DNA from: Enterococcus rivorum
GTDB lineage: Bacteria; Bacillota; Bacilli; Lactobacillales; Enterococcaceae
Assembly: GCF_001742285.1 (NCBI RefSeq)
Contig: NZ_MIEK01000015.1
Location: 1 to 58,869 of the forward strand
DNA length: 58,869 bases
Direction: 5' to 3'
The first letter of the stretch is position 1. Every line of letters starts with the position of its first letter. The notes beneath the pieces were generated by a model that was not told where the DNA came from, ran no database searches, and saw only the letters and a program-made list of their open reading frames with translations. Shown piece after piece: positions 43,987 to 55,641 of this stretch. Both the position numbers and the translations under genes were made by a program.

Positions 43987-46398
43987 CTACTTGCCAACTA
44001 TTATTTTTGATGAGTCAATTTTCCAAATATCTTCTGCATAGCGCTCAACCGTCAAATCAGAAGAAAAACGACCAGCATTTGCGATATTAATTAGACTCAT
44101 TTTTTGCCAACGGGATGTATCTCGATAGGTCGCATCTACTTTTCTTTGCGTTTCAACATATGCATCATAGTCTCTTAAAACAAAGTATTCATCATTATAC
44201 TTAATTAACGAATCAAAAACTTCTTGTCCTTCTCGATAAATATTCGGGATAGTTCCATCGATAAAGGCATTTAAGACTCTTTGCAGCATTGGATTTTGTT
44301 CATAGGTTTTGATTGCAGAATAATCTTTGCTTTCATAATAACGGTAAACCTCATCTTCTCGTAACCCGAAAATAAATATGTTGTCATTTCCAACAGCGTC
44401 ACGAATTTCAATATTGGCACCATCTAAGGTTGCGACAGTCACAGCACCATTCAACATCAATTTCATGTTACTGGTTCCAGATGCTTCTTTTGATGCTAAA
44501 GAGATCTGCTCACTTACATCGGCTGCTGGAATAATCATTTCTGCTAATGACACGTTATAGTTTTCTAAAAATACCACTTTGATACGATGATTGATACTCT
44601 CATCATTGTTAATCATATTTGCAACTTCGTTAATACACTTGATAATCGTTTTCGCATACGTATAACTAGGAGCCGCTTTCGCGCCAAAAATAAAGACTCT
44701 AGGTTCCATGACTTTTTTAGGATTATCTTTTAACTCAAAATATATTGTTAAAATATTTAATAAATTTAAAAGTTGACGCTTGTATGCATGTAGTCGTTTA
44801 ATTTGTACATCAAAAATAGCATCCGGCGAAACCGCCACTCCATTTGTTTTTAAAATATAATCGGCTAATCGCTTTTTATTTTCCCATTTGACTTCACCTA
44901 AACCAGTTAGTACAGCTTCATCGTTTTGATAATTCATTAACAAATGGATATCTTCAGGATTTTTTCGCCAAGAACAGCCGATGGTTTTATCTAACAAGTG
45001 TGAAAGAGGTTCGTTTGATAATTGCAACCATCTTCGTTGGGCAATACCATTCGTTTTATTATTAAAGCGTTCTGGATACAATGTACTAAAATCTTTTAGC
45101 ACAACCGTCCGCAATAAATCTGAATGTAATTTAGCAACACCATTGGTACTATGACTACCAATAATCGCTAAATGAGCCATGTGAACTTGGTTATCTTTTA
45201 TGATTCTGGTTCGTTCAATTAAATCTTGGTCTGCTAAATGAGCCATTTCTTCAAGAAAACGGCGATCAATTTCTTGAATAATTTGATACATTCTTGGCAG
45301 CAATTCCTGCATCATATGCACAGGCCACTTTTCCAAAGCTTCTGCCATAATCGTATGATTCGTATAACTCATGACTTTAACCGTAATATCCCACGCTCGC
45401 TCCCAAGATAGATCTTCGTCATCTAATAAAATACGCATCAATTCAGCGACACACAATGCTGGATGAGTATCATTAATGTGAATCGCAATGTGTTCATAAA
45501 GCTCTTCCATCGGAACACCAATTTTTTTATAATAACGTACAATACTTTGCATTCCCGCTGAAACAAAAAAGTACTCTTGTGTCAGACGAACCACTCGTCC
45601 TTGCTCACTAGAATCATCTGGATACAAAACGGCGGTTAAATCTTCTAATTTACGACGTTCTTCGATACTTTGATATTTGTATTCCTCAGATGCTGGAATT
45701 TCAACAGACCAAAGACGGAGTGTATTCACTACATCATTTTCATAGCCAAGCATTCCTGTATCATAGGGTACAGCTCTTAAAATTCTTGGATTTTCATACA
45801 CAGGTTTTAATTGTCCGCGATGATTTTCTCTTAAATAAACATTGCCACCAAAAAGAACATTGACTGCTTTACTCTCTTTGCGGACTTCCCAAATATTTCC
45901 ACCCTTTAGCCATTCATCAGGTAATTCAACTTGATAACCATCTACAAACTTTTGTTTAAACAATCCATAATCGTAGCGAATCCCATTACCATTTCCCGGT
46001 AAGCCACAAGAAGCGATAGAATCCATGAAACACGAAGCTAGTCGGCCTAAACCACCATTTCCTAAAGCCATATCTGGTTCTGCCTTACAGACAGCTGAAA
46101 AATTTATTCCTAGTTCTTTAAAAGACTCTTGCACAGTCGTTAAAATACCTAAATTTAATAAATTACTTTTTAGCATTTTACCAGGCAAAAACTCAATAGA
46201 AAAATAGTATACTTGCTTCTTCTTATTTGTTAAATATTCTTTCCAAGTATCTGTCCACGCATCCGAATAATACGCCTGAACCAACGCACCAAGTGCTACC
46301 AACTGTTCCGTTTCAGATGAATCTTCTAGTTCGATGGCGAACTTTTCTCTTAAACGTTTACGAAAATCCTTTTTAAACTGCTCTTTTGTTATTTTCAT
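43987..46398 (-). CDS. glgP: Glycogen phosphorylase
   Basis: This releases glucose 1-phosphate from glycogen ends. The 803-residue protein has the phosphorylase hallmarks NGGLGRLASCFMDSIA, IHINDTHPALCVAELMR and the pyridoxal-phosphate site EASGTSNMKLMLNGAVTVAT, with Lys in SNMK. The length is normal for bacterial enzymes. The start follows AAAGGAC; 167 bases without a recognised signal separate it from glgA. Confidence 0.95.
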   Translation of the reverse strand: MKITKEQFKKDFRKRLREKFAIELEDSSETEQLVALGALVQAYYSDAWTDTWKEYLTNKKKQVYYFSIEFLPGKMLKSNLLNLGILTTVQESFKELGINFSAVCKAEPDMALGNGGLGRLASCFMDSIASCGLPGNGNGIRYDYGLFKQKFVDGYQVELPDEWLKGGNIWEVRKESKAVNVLFGGNVYLRENHRGQLKPVYENPRILRAVPYDTGMLGYENDVVNTLRLWSVEIPASEEYKYQSIEERRKLEDLTAVLYPDDSSEQGRVVRLTQEYFFVSAGMQSIVRYYKKIGVPMEELYEHIAIHINDTHPALCVAELMRILLDDEDLSWERAWDITVKVMSYTNHTIMAEALEKWPVHMMQELLPRMYQIIQEIDRRFLEEMAHLADQDLIERTRIIKDNQVHMAHLAIIGSHSTNGVAKLHSDLLRTVVLKDFSTLYPERFNNKTNGIAQRRWLQLSNEPLSHLLDKTIGCSWRKNPEDIHLLMNYQNDEAVLTGLGEVKWENKKRLADYILKTNGVAVSPDAIFDVQIKRLHAYKRQLLNLLNILTIYFELKDNPKKVMEPRVFIFGAKAAPSYTYAKTIIKCINEVANMINNDESINHRIKVVFLENYNVSLAEMIIPAADVSEQISLASKEASGTSNMKLMLNGAVTVATLDGANIEIRDAVGNDNIFIFGLREDEVYRYYESKDYSAIKTYEQNPMLQRVLNAFIDGTIPNIYREGQEVFDSLIKYNDEYFVLRDYDAYVETQRKVDATYRDTSRWQKMSLINIANAGRFSSDLTVERYAEDIWKIDSSKIIVGK

Positions 46399-46565
46399 GT
46401 CCTTTGGTTAGCTCCCTTATAATAAACAGTTAGTGGAAAAACAAACATAAAATGACAGTAGTTAACAATTCTTAGTTCGTACTTTACACTAACTATTTGA
46501 TTTCTCTCTTTTGTTCATCGCTTTAATAGAAAACTTACGCTCTTGTTCTTCTTATCAATTTAAAC

Positions 46566-48002
46566 TTACGATGGAACTACTTGATGATAAAGATCTAAGT
46601 ATAGCTGACTGGATGTCGTCCAACTAAAATCTTTATTCATCGCTGCAGACATCAAGGATTTCCAAGTTTCTGGTTCATTCCAATACAATTCAATCGCTGT
46701 ATGAATCGCATGCATGAGGTAAAATGAACTGAACTCATGGAACCCAAATCCATTCCCTGTTTTGTCAATTGGATTGTACGGTGTCACTGTATCTTTTAAG
46801 CCACCTATTTCATGAACAACTGGCAACGTCCCATAACGCATTGATATCATTTGAGATAAGCCACATGGTTCAAAAGCAGAAGGCATTAAGAACATATCTG
46901 ACCCTGCATAAATTAATTGTGCCAATTCCAAATCAAAGGAGATGCAAGCACTTAGTTTTTCGGGGTAACGTCCAGCAAAATAGTTAAATGAATTTTCAAA
47001 TCCTGGATCCCCAGTGCCTAACAAAACAACTTGAACTTCTTTTTCAAGTAGATGTTCCATTTCATCTAAGATTAAGTGGAACCCTTTTTGATAAGTCAAT
47101 CGGCTTACAATCCCAATTACTGGAATATCATCACGAACAGGCAAGCCCATTCGTTCTTGTAAGACTTTTTTATTCAGTGCTTTTCCGGCTAGTTTAGTGG
47201 CAGAAAAATGGTTTGGTATAAGCGGATCGGTTTCTGGATTATTTGTTTCATAATCAATCCCATTTAAAATTCCTGTTAATTTCCAATTTTCCAATATCAA
47301 CACACCATCAAGACCAGAACCAAAAGCAGCAGTTTGGATTTCTCTAGCATAGGATGGACTTACAGTAGTGATTCTGTCAGAATAGACAATTCCAGCTTTC
47401 AAGAAATTAATCCCATCACCATACCGCACTGATCCATCATAAAAATGATCTTCCCCCATCCCGAACAAGTCCGGTAATACTTCTTTGCCATACATTCCTT
47501 GAAATTCAATATTATGAATTGTTAAAATCGTTTTGATTTCACGATATTTTTCAATCCAATGATACTTTTCTTTTAGTAAAAACGGCACCATCGCTGTATG
47601 AAAATCATTTACATGAATAACATCTGGAATAAACGCTATTCTTTCTAGCATTTCAATAATCGCCATGGAGAAAAAGGCAAACCGCTCACCATCATCGTAA
47701 TAACCATAGAGATTTTCTCTATCAAAGTAATAAAGATTATCAATAAAATAGTACGTAACATTGTTCAAAATGAGTCGCTTAATACCACAGTACTGGCGGC
47801 GCCAACCTACATTTACATGGAATTCGGCTAGGTCTTCGCATTGCGCTTGATACATTTCAGGCATTTTTGTAAAGTAAGGTAAAACAACTGCAACATCAGC
47901 TCCTTTTTTACAAAGCTCTTTCGGTAACGCTCCTGCAACGTCTCCCAAGCCACCAGTTTTAAAAAAAGGAGCGCACTCTGCACTAGCAAATAAAACTTTC
48001 AT
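46566..48002 (-). CDS. glgA: Glycogen synthase, ADP-glucose type
   Basis: A GT5 glucosyltransferase that extends alpha-1,4 chains from ADP-glucose. The 478-residue protein begins [20 protein letters not shown] with the KTGGL nucleotide-sugar motif, and has GIVSRLTYQKGFHLIL and MPSAFEPCGLSQMISMRYG in the C-terminal Rossmann domain. Its ATG overlaps the glgD stop (TGATG). Confidence 0.96.
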   Translation of the reverse strand: MKVLFASAECAPFFKTGGLGDVAGALPKELCKKGADVAVVLPYFTKMPEMYQAQCEDLAEFHVNVGWRRQYCGIKRLILNNVTYYFIDNLYYFDRENLYGYYDDGERFAFFSMAIIEMLERIAFIPDVIHVNDFHTAMVPFLLKEKYHWIEKYREIKTILTIHNIEFQGMYGKEVLPDLFGMGEDHFYDGSVRYGDGINFLKAGIVYSDRITTVSPSYAREIQTAAFGSGLDGVLILENWKLTGILNGIDYETNNPETDPLIPNHFSATKLAGKALNKKVLQERMGLPVRDDIPVIGIVSRLTYQKGFHLILDEMEHLLEKEVQVVLLGTGDPGFENSFNYFAGRYPEKLSACISFDLELAQLIYAGSDMFLMPSAFEPCGLSQMISMRYGTLPVVHEIGGLKDTVTPYNPIDKTGNGFGFHEFSSFYLMHAIHTAIELYWNEPETWKSLMSAAMNKDFSWTTSSQLYLDLYHQVVPS

Positions 48003-49153
48003 CAGTTGTTTCCTCCAATTAAGTCTTTTGAAACTACTTCATTTTTCTTCACAACCACTGGTTTTTCTGGTGTCCCTTTAATGGTTACTCCCGCATTAAC
48101 CACAACATTTTTATCTAAAATAGCATATTCAATTAAAGCTTTTTCACCAATTTTTGCATTAGCCATGACAATCGAGTGATTGATTTTCGCCTCTTTCTTA
48201 ACGACAGAACGTCTAGAAATAAGACTGTTCTCAATCGTCCCTTCGATGATACATCCAGTTGCACATTGACTATTTTTCACTTGAGAACATTCCGCGTAAT
48301 AAGTTGGCACTTCATTTTTTAGTTTCGTATAGATTTTTTTACTGGAATACATTAACGAGTTAAATTTCGCAGAATCTAGCATATCCATGTTCGCTTTATA
48401 GTACGATTGAATATCATAAATATTACTTAAATAGCCGGTATATTCATAAGCAGAAGTAGTCACTTCCCCTATTCTCATTCGTAAAAAGTCTTGAATACTT
48501 GCTGGACTACCAATTTTCTGTCCTTCTTTCAGTTGCTCGATTAACCATTTTGTTTCAACAATAAAAATATCCATACAAAGATTCGTTTTTTCCAATGCTA
48601 AATCATGCTCTTCAAAAAAATGATACCCTGCGATATTTCCATCTGGATCTAAATCCAAGACAGCATCAGATGAGTATATTTTCTTGGTATCCATCCGCTT
48701 GTAAACGACCGTTAATTCATTTTTCTGAGCTTGATGAATTTTTAACACTGCTCTTAAATCAATATTACATAACATCTTACTCCCCATAAATACGGTGTAA
48801 TCAGACTTTGATTTTTGTAAGTAATCAATCACTGGTGTGAAGTAAGGTAACCCTTCTGCCTTTTTCTTCAAAAATTCTTGATAGAAGTATATGAAGTAAC
48901 GATTTTGCAGAGAGTCTAAGTTCCACTCTTTCCCTCCACCAATATGATCAAATACTGACTGAGTCTCCCCTTCATTAAAGACCATAAAAATATTATTAAT
49001 ATTCGCGTTTACAATACTCGATAAAGGAAAATCTAACAAGCGATATTTACAATCAAATGGTAGAGTATCTAAAGGACGATGATCCGTTAATGGTAGCAAG
49101 CCGTTAAATTTTGATACATTTCCTAAAATTGCACACATTTTATTAGTCTTCAT
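48002..49153 (-). CDS. glgD: ADP-glucose pyrophosphorylase subunit GlgD
   Basis: GlgD is the second, largely non-catalytic subunit that pairs with GlgC in Firmicutes. The 383-residue protein has the nucleotidyltransferase fold, but the N-terminal signature is altered ([20 protein letters not shown] in place of the Gly-rich GGxGxRL loop), and the C-terminal left-handed beta helix has hexapeptide repeats ([20 protein letters not shown]). It overlaps glgC by eleven bases, with AGGAG inside glgC. Confidence 0.93.
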   Translation of the reverse strand: MKTNKMCAILGNVSKFNGLLPLTDHRPLDTLPFDCKYRLLDFPLSSIVNANINNIFMVFNEGETQSVFDHIGGGKEWNLDSLQNRYFIYFYQEFLKKKAEGLPYFTPVIDYLQKSKSDYTVFMGSKMLCNIDLRAVLKIHQAQKNELTVVYKRMDTKKIYSSDAVLDLDPDGNIAGYHFFEEHDLALEKTNLCMDIFIVETKWLIEQLKEGQKIGSPASIQDFLRMRIGEVTTSAYEYTGYLSNIYDIQSYYKANMDMLDSAKFNSLMYSSKKIYTKLKNEVPTYYAECSQVKNSQCATGCIIEGTIENSLISRRSVVKKEAKINHSIVMANAKIGEKALIEYAILDKNVVVNAGVTIKGTPEKPVVVKKNEVVSKDLIGGNN

Positions 49154-50303
49154 CGATTTGCACTCCTATCACTTCAGAATATCCAACGACTTCAATCTCT
49201 TCTTCGTTGTAAACAACAGCATGATCTCCAATAATTGCGTTTTCTCCTATAATGGCGTTTTTGATTGTGACGTTTTTTCCAATGGTTGCGCCTGGCATTA
49301 TCACACTGTTTTCAATCGTTGACCCTTCTTTTACTTGCACGTCAGTTGAAAGGATACTGTCACTAACAGCTCCTGCAATATAACAGCCATCTACAATTAA
49401 AGAGTTATTGATTGAAGCTGTTTCAGTAATATAATGTGGTGGTGAAATTGTGTTTTTTGAAAACATGCGCCAACTTTTATCCTTCATATCTAACTCATTC
49501 TCTAAATCAATAAACTCCATACTTGCTTCCCAAAGAGAATCAATCGTTCCAACATCTTTCCAATAACCACTAAAACGATACGCATAAACATTTTCACCCG
49601 CTTCTAAGTAGGAAGGGATTACATGCTTTCCAAAGTCGATCATTTGACCATCTTTCGAATAACTATTTAATAGGACATCACGCAAACGCCCCCAGTTAAA
49701 GATATAGATTCCCATCGAAGCAAGGTTGTTTTTAGGCTCGTCTGGTTTTTCATCAAATTCAATGATTCGATCATTTTCATCTGTATTCATAATTCCGAAA
49801 CGAGAAGCTTCCTTAATTGGTACTTCAATCACTGCTACAGTTAAAGAGGCATTATTATCTTTGTGCTCTTCCAACATTGTTTCATAGTTCATTTTGTAGA
49901 TGTGATCTCCAGATAAAACTAGCACATATTGAGGATTTGTTTGGTCAATATAAGAAATATTTTGGTAAATCGCATGGGCAGTTCCTTGAAACCACTTTTC
50001 TCCATCAGAGCTAGAATATGGCTGTAAAATAGTTACATCTGAATTAATCCCATCTAATCCCCAACTAGCACCATTGCCAATGTGATTATTTAAAGCTAAC
50101 GGTTGATATTGGGTCACAACACCAACATTCTTAATCCCTGAGTTTGTACAATTACTTAAAGTAAAGTCGATAATACGGTATCTTCCGCCAAAAGGTACTG
50201 CTGGTTTTGCGATATTTTTGGTTAATTTTCCTAACCGAGTTCCTTGACCTCCAGCTAAAATCATTGCAAGCATTTCTGTATTCATAATACGCGGGTGTAT
50301 CAA
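49143..50303 (-). CDS. glgC: Glucose-1-phosphate adenylyltransferase
   Basis: GlgC makes ADP-glucose, the committed step of glycogen synthesis. It has [53 protein letters not shown], the FDEKPDEP motif and a C-terminal beta helix. The start is ambiguous: TTG 50303 is nine bases after AGGAGG, while the family-typical ATG ([13 protein letters not shown]) at 50285 lies 27 bases from it, with GGGTG/CACCC between. The 220-base gap to glgB contains only the hairpin ACTGAAAGAAAA/TTTTTTCAGT. Confidence 0.95.
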   Translation of the reverse strand: MIHPRIMNTEMLAMILAGGQGTRLGKLTKNIAKPAVPFGGRYRIIDFTLSNCTNSGIKNVGVVTQYQPLALNNHIGNGASWGLDGINSDVTILQPYSSSDGEKWFQGTAHAIYQNISYIDQTNPQYVLVLSGDHIYKMNYETMLEEHKDNNASLTVAVIEVPIKEASRFGIMNTDENDRIIEFDEKPDEPKNNLASMGIYIFNWGRLRDVLLNSYSKDGQMIDFGKHVIPSYLEAGENVYAYRFSGYWKDVGTIDSLWEASMEFIDLENELDMKDKSWRMFSKNTISPPHYITETASINNSLIVDGCYIAGAVSDSILSTDVQVKEGSTIENSVIMPGATIGKNVTIKNAIIGENAIIGDHAVVYNEEEIEVVGYSEVIGVQIDED

Positions 50304-50524
50304 CCACCCTAGCCTCCTTTCATTTGCAAGAGCAAAGAGAATGGTATGTTTCTATAGGGAAGGTTATCTAGTACTGAAAAAAGGAATTTTCTTTCAGTAA
50401 AGAAGTTCTCTTTCAGAATCAATTTATTCTACAATGCTAACCAACTTAAACGTAAGTATCATTGTTAATGGAAATAAATTTCCGGCAGAAGCAACAGCGG
50501 ATTTTTTCTCAAAAGAAACAGACA

Positions 50525-52420
50525 TCATTTTTTTGATCGGGTGTTAATTTCTTTAGGTTTTAGAATAATACCGCCAAAAGCCGGTATAATCGTTGAAAGT
50601 TGGTAATCAAATTGCTTGAAGGTTGCTTTAACAGTCGTTTGCGCTTCATTTGAATAAAGCCAAGTACCGCCAAATTCTTGCATTTCTGTATTAAAAATTT
50701 CTTCATAAATGCCAGCATATGGCACACCTATCGAAAAATCATGATATTCAACTGGCGAAAAATTCAAGATGACTATTAGAAAATCTTTCTTGGTTTTTCC
50801 TTTGCGAATAAAACTCAGTACAGTCTGTTCCGCATTATCAGCATCAATAAATTCAATTGTTTCTGCTTCATTGTCTAGCTCCCAAAACGATTTTTCCTTT
50901 TTATATAAATTATTGAGTGTTTTCGCAAAATATTGCATCTTCTGATTAAGTTCATCCTCTAAATCAACCCACTCTAATTCATGATCATATTTCCACTCTA
51001 AAAACTGTCCCCATTCGCTTCCCATAAATAAAAGTTTTTTCCCTGGATGACTCATTAAATATAGATAGAGATTTCTTAATTGCGCAAATTGTTTGTATCG
51101 ATCTCCCCACATTTTATGCATCAAACTCTTTTTCCCGTGAACGACTTCGTCATGAGAAAGAGGTAAAATATAGTTCTCATTCATTCTGTACATAAACGAA
51201 AATGTTATTAGGTTAAAATCATACTTTCGATAGATTGGGTCCATTTCATAAAATCTTAAAGTGTCATTCATCCACCCCATATCCCACTTGTAATCAAAGC
51301 CTAATGCACCACTTTCTAAGGTTCCAGTTATTTTTGTATTTGAAGAGCTCTCTTCTGCCATCATAATCACAGTAGGATGAGCCAATTTAATAACTGCATT
51401 TAGTTTCTGTAAGAAATGATATCCTTCAAAATTACGATTTCCGCCTTCGTGATTGGGTGTCCATGGACCTTCATCATAATCTAAATACAACATATTCGAG
51501 ACTGCGTCGACACGAATCCCGTCAAGATGAAACATCTCAATCCAATATAAAGCACTTGAAATCAAGAAACTCTGTACTTGCGGTTTTCCTAGATCAAAAT
51601 TTAAGCAGCCCCAGCGAATATTTTTTGCACGATTAGGATCTTCGTATTCAAATTGGGGTGTTCCATCAAAATAAGGTAACGTGTCATCGTTAATACAGAA
51701 ATGTCCAGGAACCCAATCAACAAAAACTCCAATATTATTTAAATGACATTCTTCTACAAAATCTTGTAACTCTTCTGGTGTCCCAAAATAAGAACTTAAC
51801 GCAAAATAACCAACCAATTGATAGCCCCAAGACATACCTAATGGATGCTCCATTAATGGCATAAACTCAATATGCGTGTAGCCCATTTCTTTTACATAGG
51901 GAATCAGCGTTGTTTTTAAATCACCAAAACTAAAGGGCTCTCCTGTTTCATTTTGTTTCCAAGAGCTTGCATGAACTTCATAAATATTTATGGGTCTTTT
52001 AAAATAGTTAGAGCGTTTTTTGCGCCCTTGCCACAACCCATCTCGCCATTTTTTTTCAGGAATCGAATGAATTACTGCTGCATTGTTAGGTCTTTTTTCA
52101 AAGAAAACTGCATATGGGTCGATTTTAAAAATTTCTCTACCGCCGAGTTGTTTCACTTGATACTTATAATAATCTCCTTCAGTGGGTAAAGTAGTAAATA
52201 GTTCCCAAATACCAAAGCGTTCTTCTTTTATCATTGGTAGTGATTGATCCCAACCATTAAAATCTCCTACTAGCCAAACTGCTTCTGCCTTTGGTGCCCA
52301 AACGCGAAAAACGTACCCTTCTTGGTCCCCCCTAACTTCTTTATGATAGCCGAAATAATGTTGACTATAAAAATTTTCTCCTGTTTCAAATCGTTCAGCG
52401 GGGCTACTTCCTTCAAACAT
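50525..52420 (-). CDS. glgB: 1,4-alpha-glucan branching enzyme
   Basis: GlgB adds alpha-1,6 branches. The 631-residue protein has a CBM48 domain ([20 protein letters not shown]), the GH13 barrel with region I DWVPGHFC, region [14 protein letters not shown] (Asp nucleophile), region [10 protein letters not shown] (Glu) and region [17 protein letters not shown], and a C-terminal beta domain. It is the first gene of the operon glgB-glgC-glgD-glgA-glgP-amylase, all on the minus strand. RBS AAGGAG precedes ATG 52420. Confidence 0.96.
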   Translation of the reverse strand: MFEGSSPAERFETGENFYSQHYFGYHKEVRGDQEGYVFRVWAPKAEAVWLVGDFNGWDQSLPMIKEERFGIWELFTTLPTEGDYYKYQVKQLGGREIFKIDPYAVFFEKRPNNAAVIHSIPEKKWRDGLWQGRKKRSNYFKRPINIYEVHASSWKQNETGEPFSFGDLKTTLIPYVKEMGYTHIEFMPLMEHPLGMSWGYQLVGYFALSSYFGTPEELQDFVEECHLNNIGVFVDWVPGHFCINDDTLPYFDGTPQFEYEDPNRAKNIRWGCLNFDLGKPQVQSFLISSALYWIEMFHLDGIRVDAVSNMLYLDYDEGPWTPNHEGGNRNFEGYHFLQKLNAVIKLAHPTVIMMAEESSSNTKITGTLESGALGFDYKWDMGWMNDTLRFYEMDPIYRKYDFNLITFSFMYRMNENYILPLSHDEVVHGKKSLMHKMWGDRYKQFAQLRNLYLYLMSHPGKKLLFMGSEWGQFLEWKYDHELEWVDLEDELNQKMQYFAKTLNNLYKKEKSFWELDNEAETIEFIDADNAEQTVLSFIRKGKTKKDFLIVILNFSPVEYHDFSIGVPYAGIYEEIFNTEMQEFGGTWLYSNEAQTTVKATFKQFDYQLSTIIPAFGGIILKPKEINTRSKK

Positions 52421-52870
52421 TTTCTCACTCCTTGTTTATTAAAATAAATACGAACGAACAGCTGAAAATAATTACTTCCTTAATTCAACAATCTATAGCT
52501 ATATCATACCATAATAAACGTTATAATATAGATATTTGCTTAAGTTTTCCAAAAGAAAATCGTTATCTTTTCATTTTCATTCTCGCAAAAAACTATTACA
52601 GAAAAAAAGAAAGATAAGACCACTTTTTTCAATAAAACAGACTGTTGCCTTTCTGAAATCATTAGAAAACCCAATGCTATTAATCATGAAATTTTTTCAT
52701 TCAAAAGAAAACTTTTCATCTATACGCATAGTTACATTTTATTAATTATAAAAAAATATAACTTTAAATAATATTTCATCAAGGAAGTAAGTTATTTTAT
52801 AAATAATCACTCTATCATTAATTTACCAACAAAAAGGAAAAATTGAAAATGTAAACCTTTCTTTGTTAAA
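52421..52870. other. AT-rich region upstream of glgB
   Basis: No gene is supportable. On the minus strand an extended -10 TGGTATGAT (near 52503-52513) may be the glg operon promoter, and the overlapping TAATAAACGTTATAA is a weak cre-like palindrome, hinting at CcpA control. Short plus-strand frames here lack ribosome binding sites. Confidence 0.35.
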
Positions 52871-52873
52871 TAA

Positions 52874-52924
52874 CAAAAAAAGTAGAGGCTATCTTCAAAC
52901 GATTGGTTTGAAGAACCTCTACTT
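52874..52924 (-). terminator. Terminator of alaS
   Basis: The minus strand has AGTAGAGGTTCTTCAAAC, a five-base loop and GTTTGAAGATAGCCTCTACT followed by seven T. Confidence 0.88.
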
Positions 52925-52936
52925 ACTCAGTGATTA

Positions 52937-55576
52937 TTATTTTGACAACCAGCTAACTACTTCATTTAAAGCATCTGTGATTCCAGCTGGGTTTTTCCCA
53001 CCAGCTTGTGCCATATCAGGACGGCCGCCACCGCCACCACCAACTTTCGGTGCAATAGCTTTAATTAAATCGCCTGCTTTTAAACCTTTTTCATTCGCAG
53101 ATTTGCTCATGGCTGCTAATAAACTAACTTTTTCTTCTTGCGCAGTTGCTAACACTAAAACGTCCGATAGTTCTTTCTGTTTCCATTGGTCTGCTAACTG
53201 GCGTAATTGATTCATATCTTTTACATTTACTTTAGCGGCAATATAGGTAATGCCATTTGCTTCTTTCACATCTTTGAAAATATCTCCTGCTTGTTGATTC
53301 GCAAGTTTTCCTGCCAATTGTTCGTTTTCCTTTTGTAGCTCTCGTAATTGGTGTTGTAGTTGTTCTGTTTTTGCTACTACTTCTTTTAATTGTGGTGATT
53401 TTACAAGACTAGCAATTGCTTTTAGCTGTCCTTCTTCTTCATTCAACAATTCATACGCTTCTTTACTAGTAACAGCTTCGATTCGACGAACGCCTGCTCC
53501 AATACCAGATTCTGAAACGATTTTGAAAATACCAATATCTTCGGTATTCTTCACATGAGTTCCTCCACAAAGTTCAATGGAATAGCCTCCGATGTTCACA
53601 ACGCGAACTTCTTTACCATATTTTTCACCAAACAATGCCATTGCACCCATATTCTTAGCTGTATCAATATCTGTTTCAACCGTTTCAACTGGAATTGCTG
53701 CCCAAATTTTTTCATTAACGATTGCTTCCATTTGAACGAGCTCGTCTGCAGTTGCTTGTCCAAAATGAGTAAAATCAAAGCGTAAATGTCCTGGACTAAC
53801 TAAAGAACCTGCTTGATTGGCATGTTCTCCCAAAATATCTTTTAACGCACGATGAAGTAAGTGAGTCGCTGTATGATTTTTCAAAATTCGGTTACGCATC
53901 TTCTCATCAACATGCAATTGATATTCTTGACCCTCAACTAATTTCCCTGTCACTTCTACAGTGTGTAAAAATTGACCATTTGGTGCTTTTAACACATTGG
54001 TTACATGGCCAACGACAGTCCCATTTCCATCTGTTATTGTTCCATGGTCGGCTACTTGTCCACCCATCTCTGCATAAAATGGCGTTTCAGAGAAAATTAA
54101 CTGAACCGTTCCTTCAGTACACTCATCTACGATAGACTCACCAGACAGAATAATTAATAGCTTACTAGAAACTTCTAAATGAGTATAACCGACAAATTTA
54201 CTTTCAACTTTAATATCTGTCAGAACTGCTGATTGAACCCCCATAGAAACTTCTTTACTACGAGCTGAGCGAGCACGTTCTCTTTGCGCTTCCATTTCTT
54301 TTTCAAAACCAGCATGATCGACTTTTAAACCTTCATCTTCTGCCACTTCTTCAGTCAATTCCACTGGAAATCCATAAGTATCATATAATTTAAAGATATC
54401 TTTTCCGTTTAACGTTTGTTCTTTAGAAGCTTTTAACTTTGCAATTAAATCATTTAAAATTTCTAGACCTTCGTTAATTGTTTCATGGAATCTTTCTTCT
54501 TCTGTGCGAACAACTTTTTCAATAAATTCTTTTTGTTGTAGAACTTCTGGGTAATAACTTACCATAATTTTTCCAACAACAGGAACTAGTTTATATAAAA
54601 AGGCTTCGTTAATTCCTAATTTTTTTCCATGCATCACTGCACGACGTAGAAGACGACGTAAGACATAACCACGACCTTCGTTAGACGGTAAAGCGCCATC
54701 TCCAATCGCAAATGCCAACGCGCGAATATGGTCAGCGATTACTTTAAAGGAAATATCTGTTTGTGGCTCTTCGCCATACTTCTTTTGTTGACTTAATGAT
54801 TCAATCGCTTGAATAATCGGCATAAACAAATCTGTTTCAAAATTGGTAGGGGCATCTTGAATAATTGAAACCATCCGCTCTAAGCCCATCCCCGTATCAA
54901 TATTTTTATGAGGAAGAGGCTCGTAACTATCATCTGGCTGATGATTAAATTCTGAAAACACTAAATTCCAGATTTCCAAATAACGCTCATTTTCTCCACC
55001 AGGATAGTTTTCTGGATCATCTGCTGCAAGATCATTAAACGCTTCGCCACGATCATAAAAAATCTCTGAATCCGGACCACAGGGGCCTGCTCCGATATCC
55101 CAAAAGTTGTCTTCAATTTCAATAATATGAGTCATATCCAACCCAACTTCTTCATGCCATATACGCTTTGCTTCAGTATCTTTTGGATAAACGGTCACAT
55201 ATAATTTTTCTGGATCAAAGGCCATCCAATCTGGAGAAGTTAAAAATTCCCACGCCCAGTGAATCGCTTCTTTTTTGAAATAATCACCAATTGAAAAATT
55301 TCCTAGCATTTCAAACATCGTGTGATGACGCGCTGTTTTCCCAACATTTTCAATATCATTCGTACGGATTGATTTTTGTGCATTAGTAATTCTAGGATTT
55401 TCTGGAACTACTGAACCATCAAAATATTTTTTTAAAGTTGCAACACCAGAGTTGATCCATAATAAGGTTGGGTCGTTGACAGGCACTAATGATGCACTTG
55501 GTTCGATTGAATGTCCTTTCGTTTTAAAAAAATCTAAATACATTTGTCTTACTTGGGTACTTGATAATTTCTTCAT
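52937..55576 (-). CDS. alaS: Alanyl-tRNA synthetase
   Basis: AlaS charges tRNA-Ala. The 879-residue protein has the class II catalytic core at the N-terminus ([35 protein letters not shown]), the editing-domain zinc motif [11 protein letters not shown] with [16 protein letters not shown], and the C-terminal DHHA1-like domain ending in the Gly-rich [20 protein letters not shown]. The start ATG 55576 is preceded by a modest AGGA. The transcript comes from a T-box leader more than 650 bases upstream, with tandem repeats in between. Confidence 0.97.
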   Translation of the reverse strand: MKKLSSTQVRQMYLDFFKTKGHSIEPSASLVPVNDPTLLWINSGVATLKKYFDGSVVPENPRITNAQKSIRTNDIENVGKTARHHTMFEMLGNFSIGDYFKKEAIHWAWEFLTSPDWMAFDPEKLYVTVYPKDTEAKRIWHEEVGLDMTHIIEIEDNFWDIGAGPCGPDSEIFYDRGEAFNDLAADDPENYPGGENERYLEIWNLVFSEFNHQPDDSYEPLPHKNIDTGMGLERMVSIIQDAPTNFETDLFMPIIQAIESLSQQKKYGEEPQTDISFKVIADHIRALAFAIGDGALPSNEGRGYVLRRLLRRAVMHGKKLGINEAFLYKLVPVVGKIMVSYYPEVLQQKEFIEKVVRTEEERFHETINEGLEILNDLIAKLKASKEQTLNGKDIFKLYDTYGFPVELTEEVAEDEGLKVDHAGFEKEMEAQRERARSARSKEVSMGVQSAVLTDIKVESKFVGYTHLEVSSKLLIILSGESIVDECTEGTVQLIFSETPFYAEMGGQVADHGTITDGNGTVVGHVTNVLKAPNGQFLHTVEVTGKLVEGQEYQLHVDEKMRNRILKNHTATHLLHRALKDILGEHANQAGSLVSPGHLRFDFTHFGQATADELVQMEAIVNEKIWAAIPVETVETDIDTAKNMGAMALFGEKYGKEVRVVNIGGYSIELCGGTHVKNTEDIGIFKIVSESGIGAGVRRIEAVTSKEAYELLNEEEGQLKAIASLVKSPQLKEVVAKTEQLQHQLRELQKENEQLAGKLANQQAGDIFKDVKEANGITYIAAKVNVKDMNQLRQLADQWKQKELSDVLVLATAQEEKVSLLAAMSKSANEKGLKAGDLIKAIAPKVGGGGGGRPDMAQAGGKNPAGITDALNEVVSWLSK

Positions 55577-55641
55577 CTTTATATTCCTACTTTCTAAAAA
55601 TAGTTTAGTTTGATCAATTGACAGAAATATTTAAACCTTTT

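Noticed and set aside
52432-52745. Two overlapping plus-strand small frames
   Set aside because: They are AT-rich, lack ribosome binding sites and occupy the upstream region of glgB, which reads the other way.
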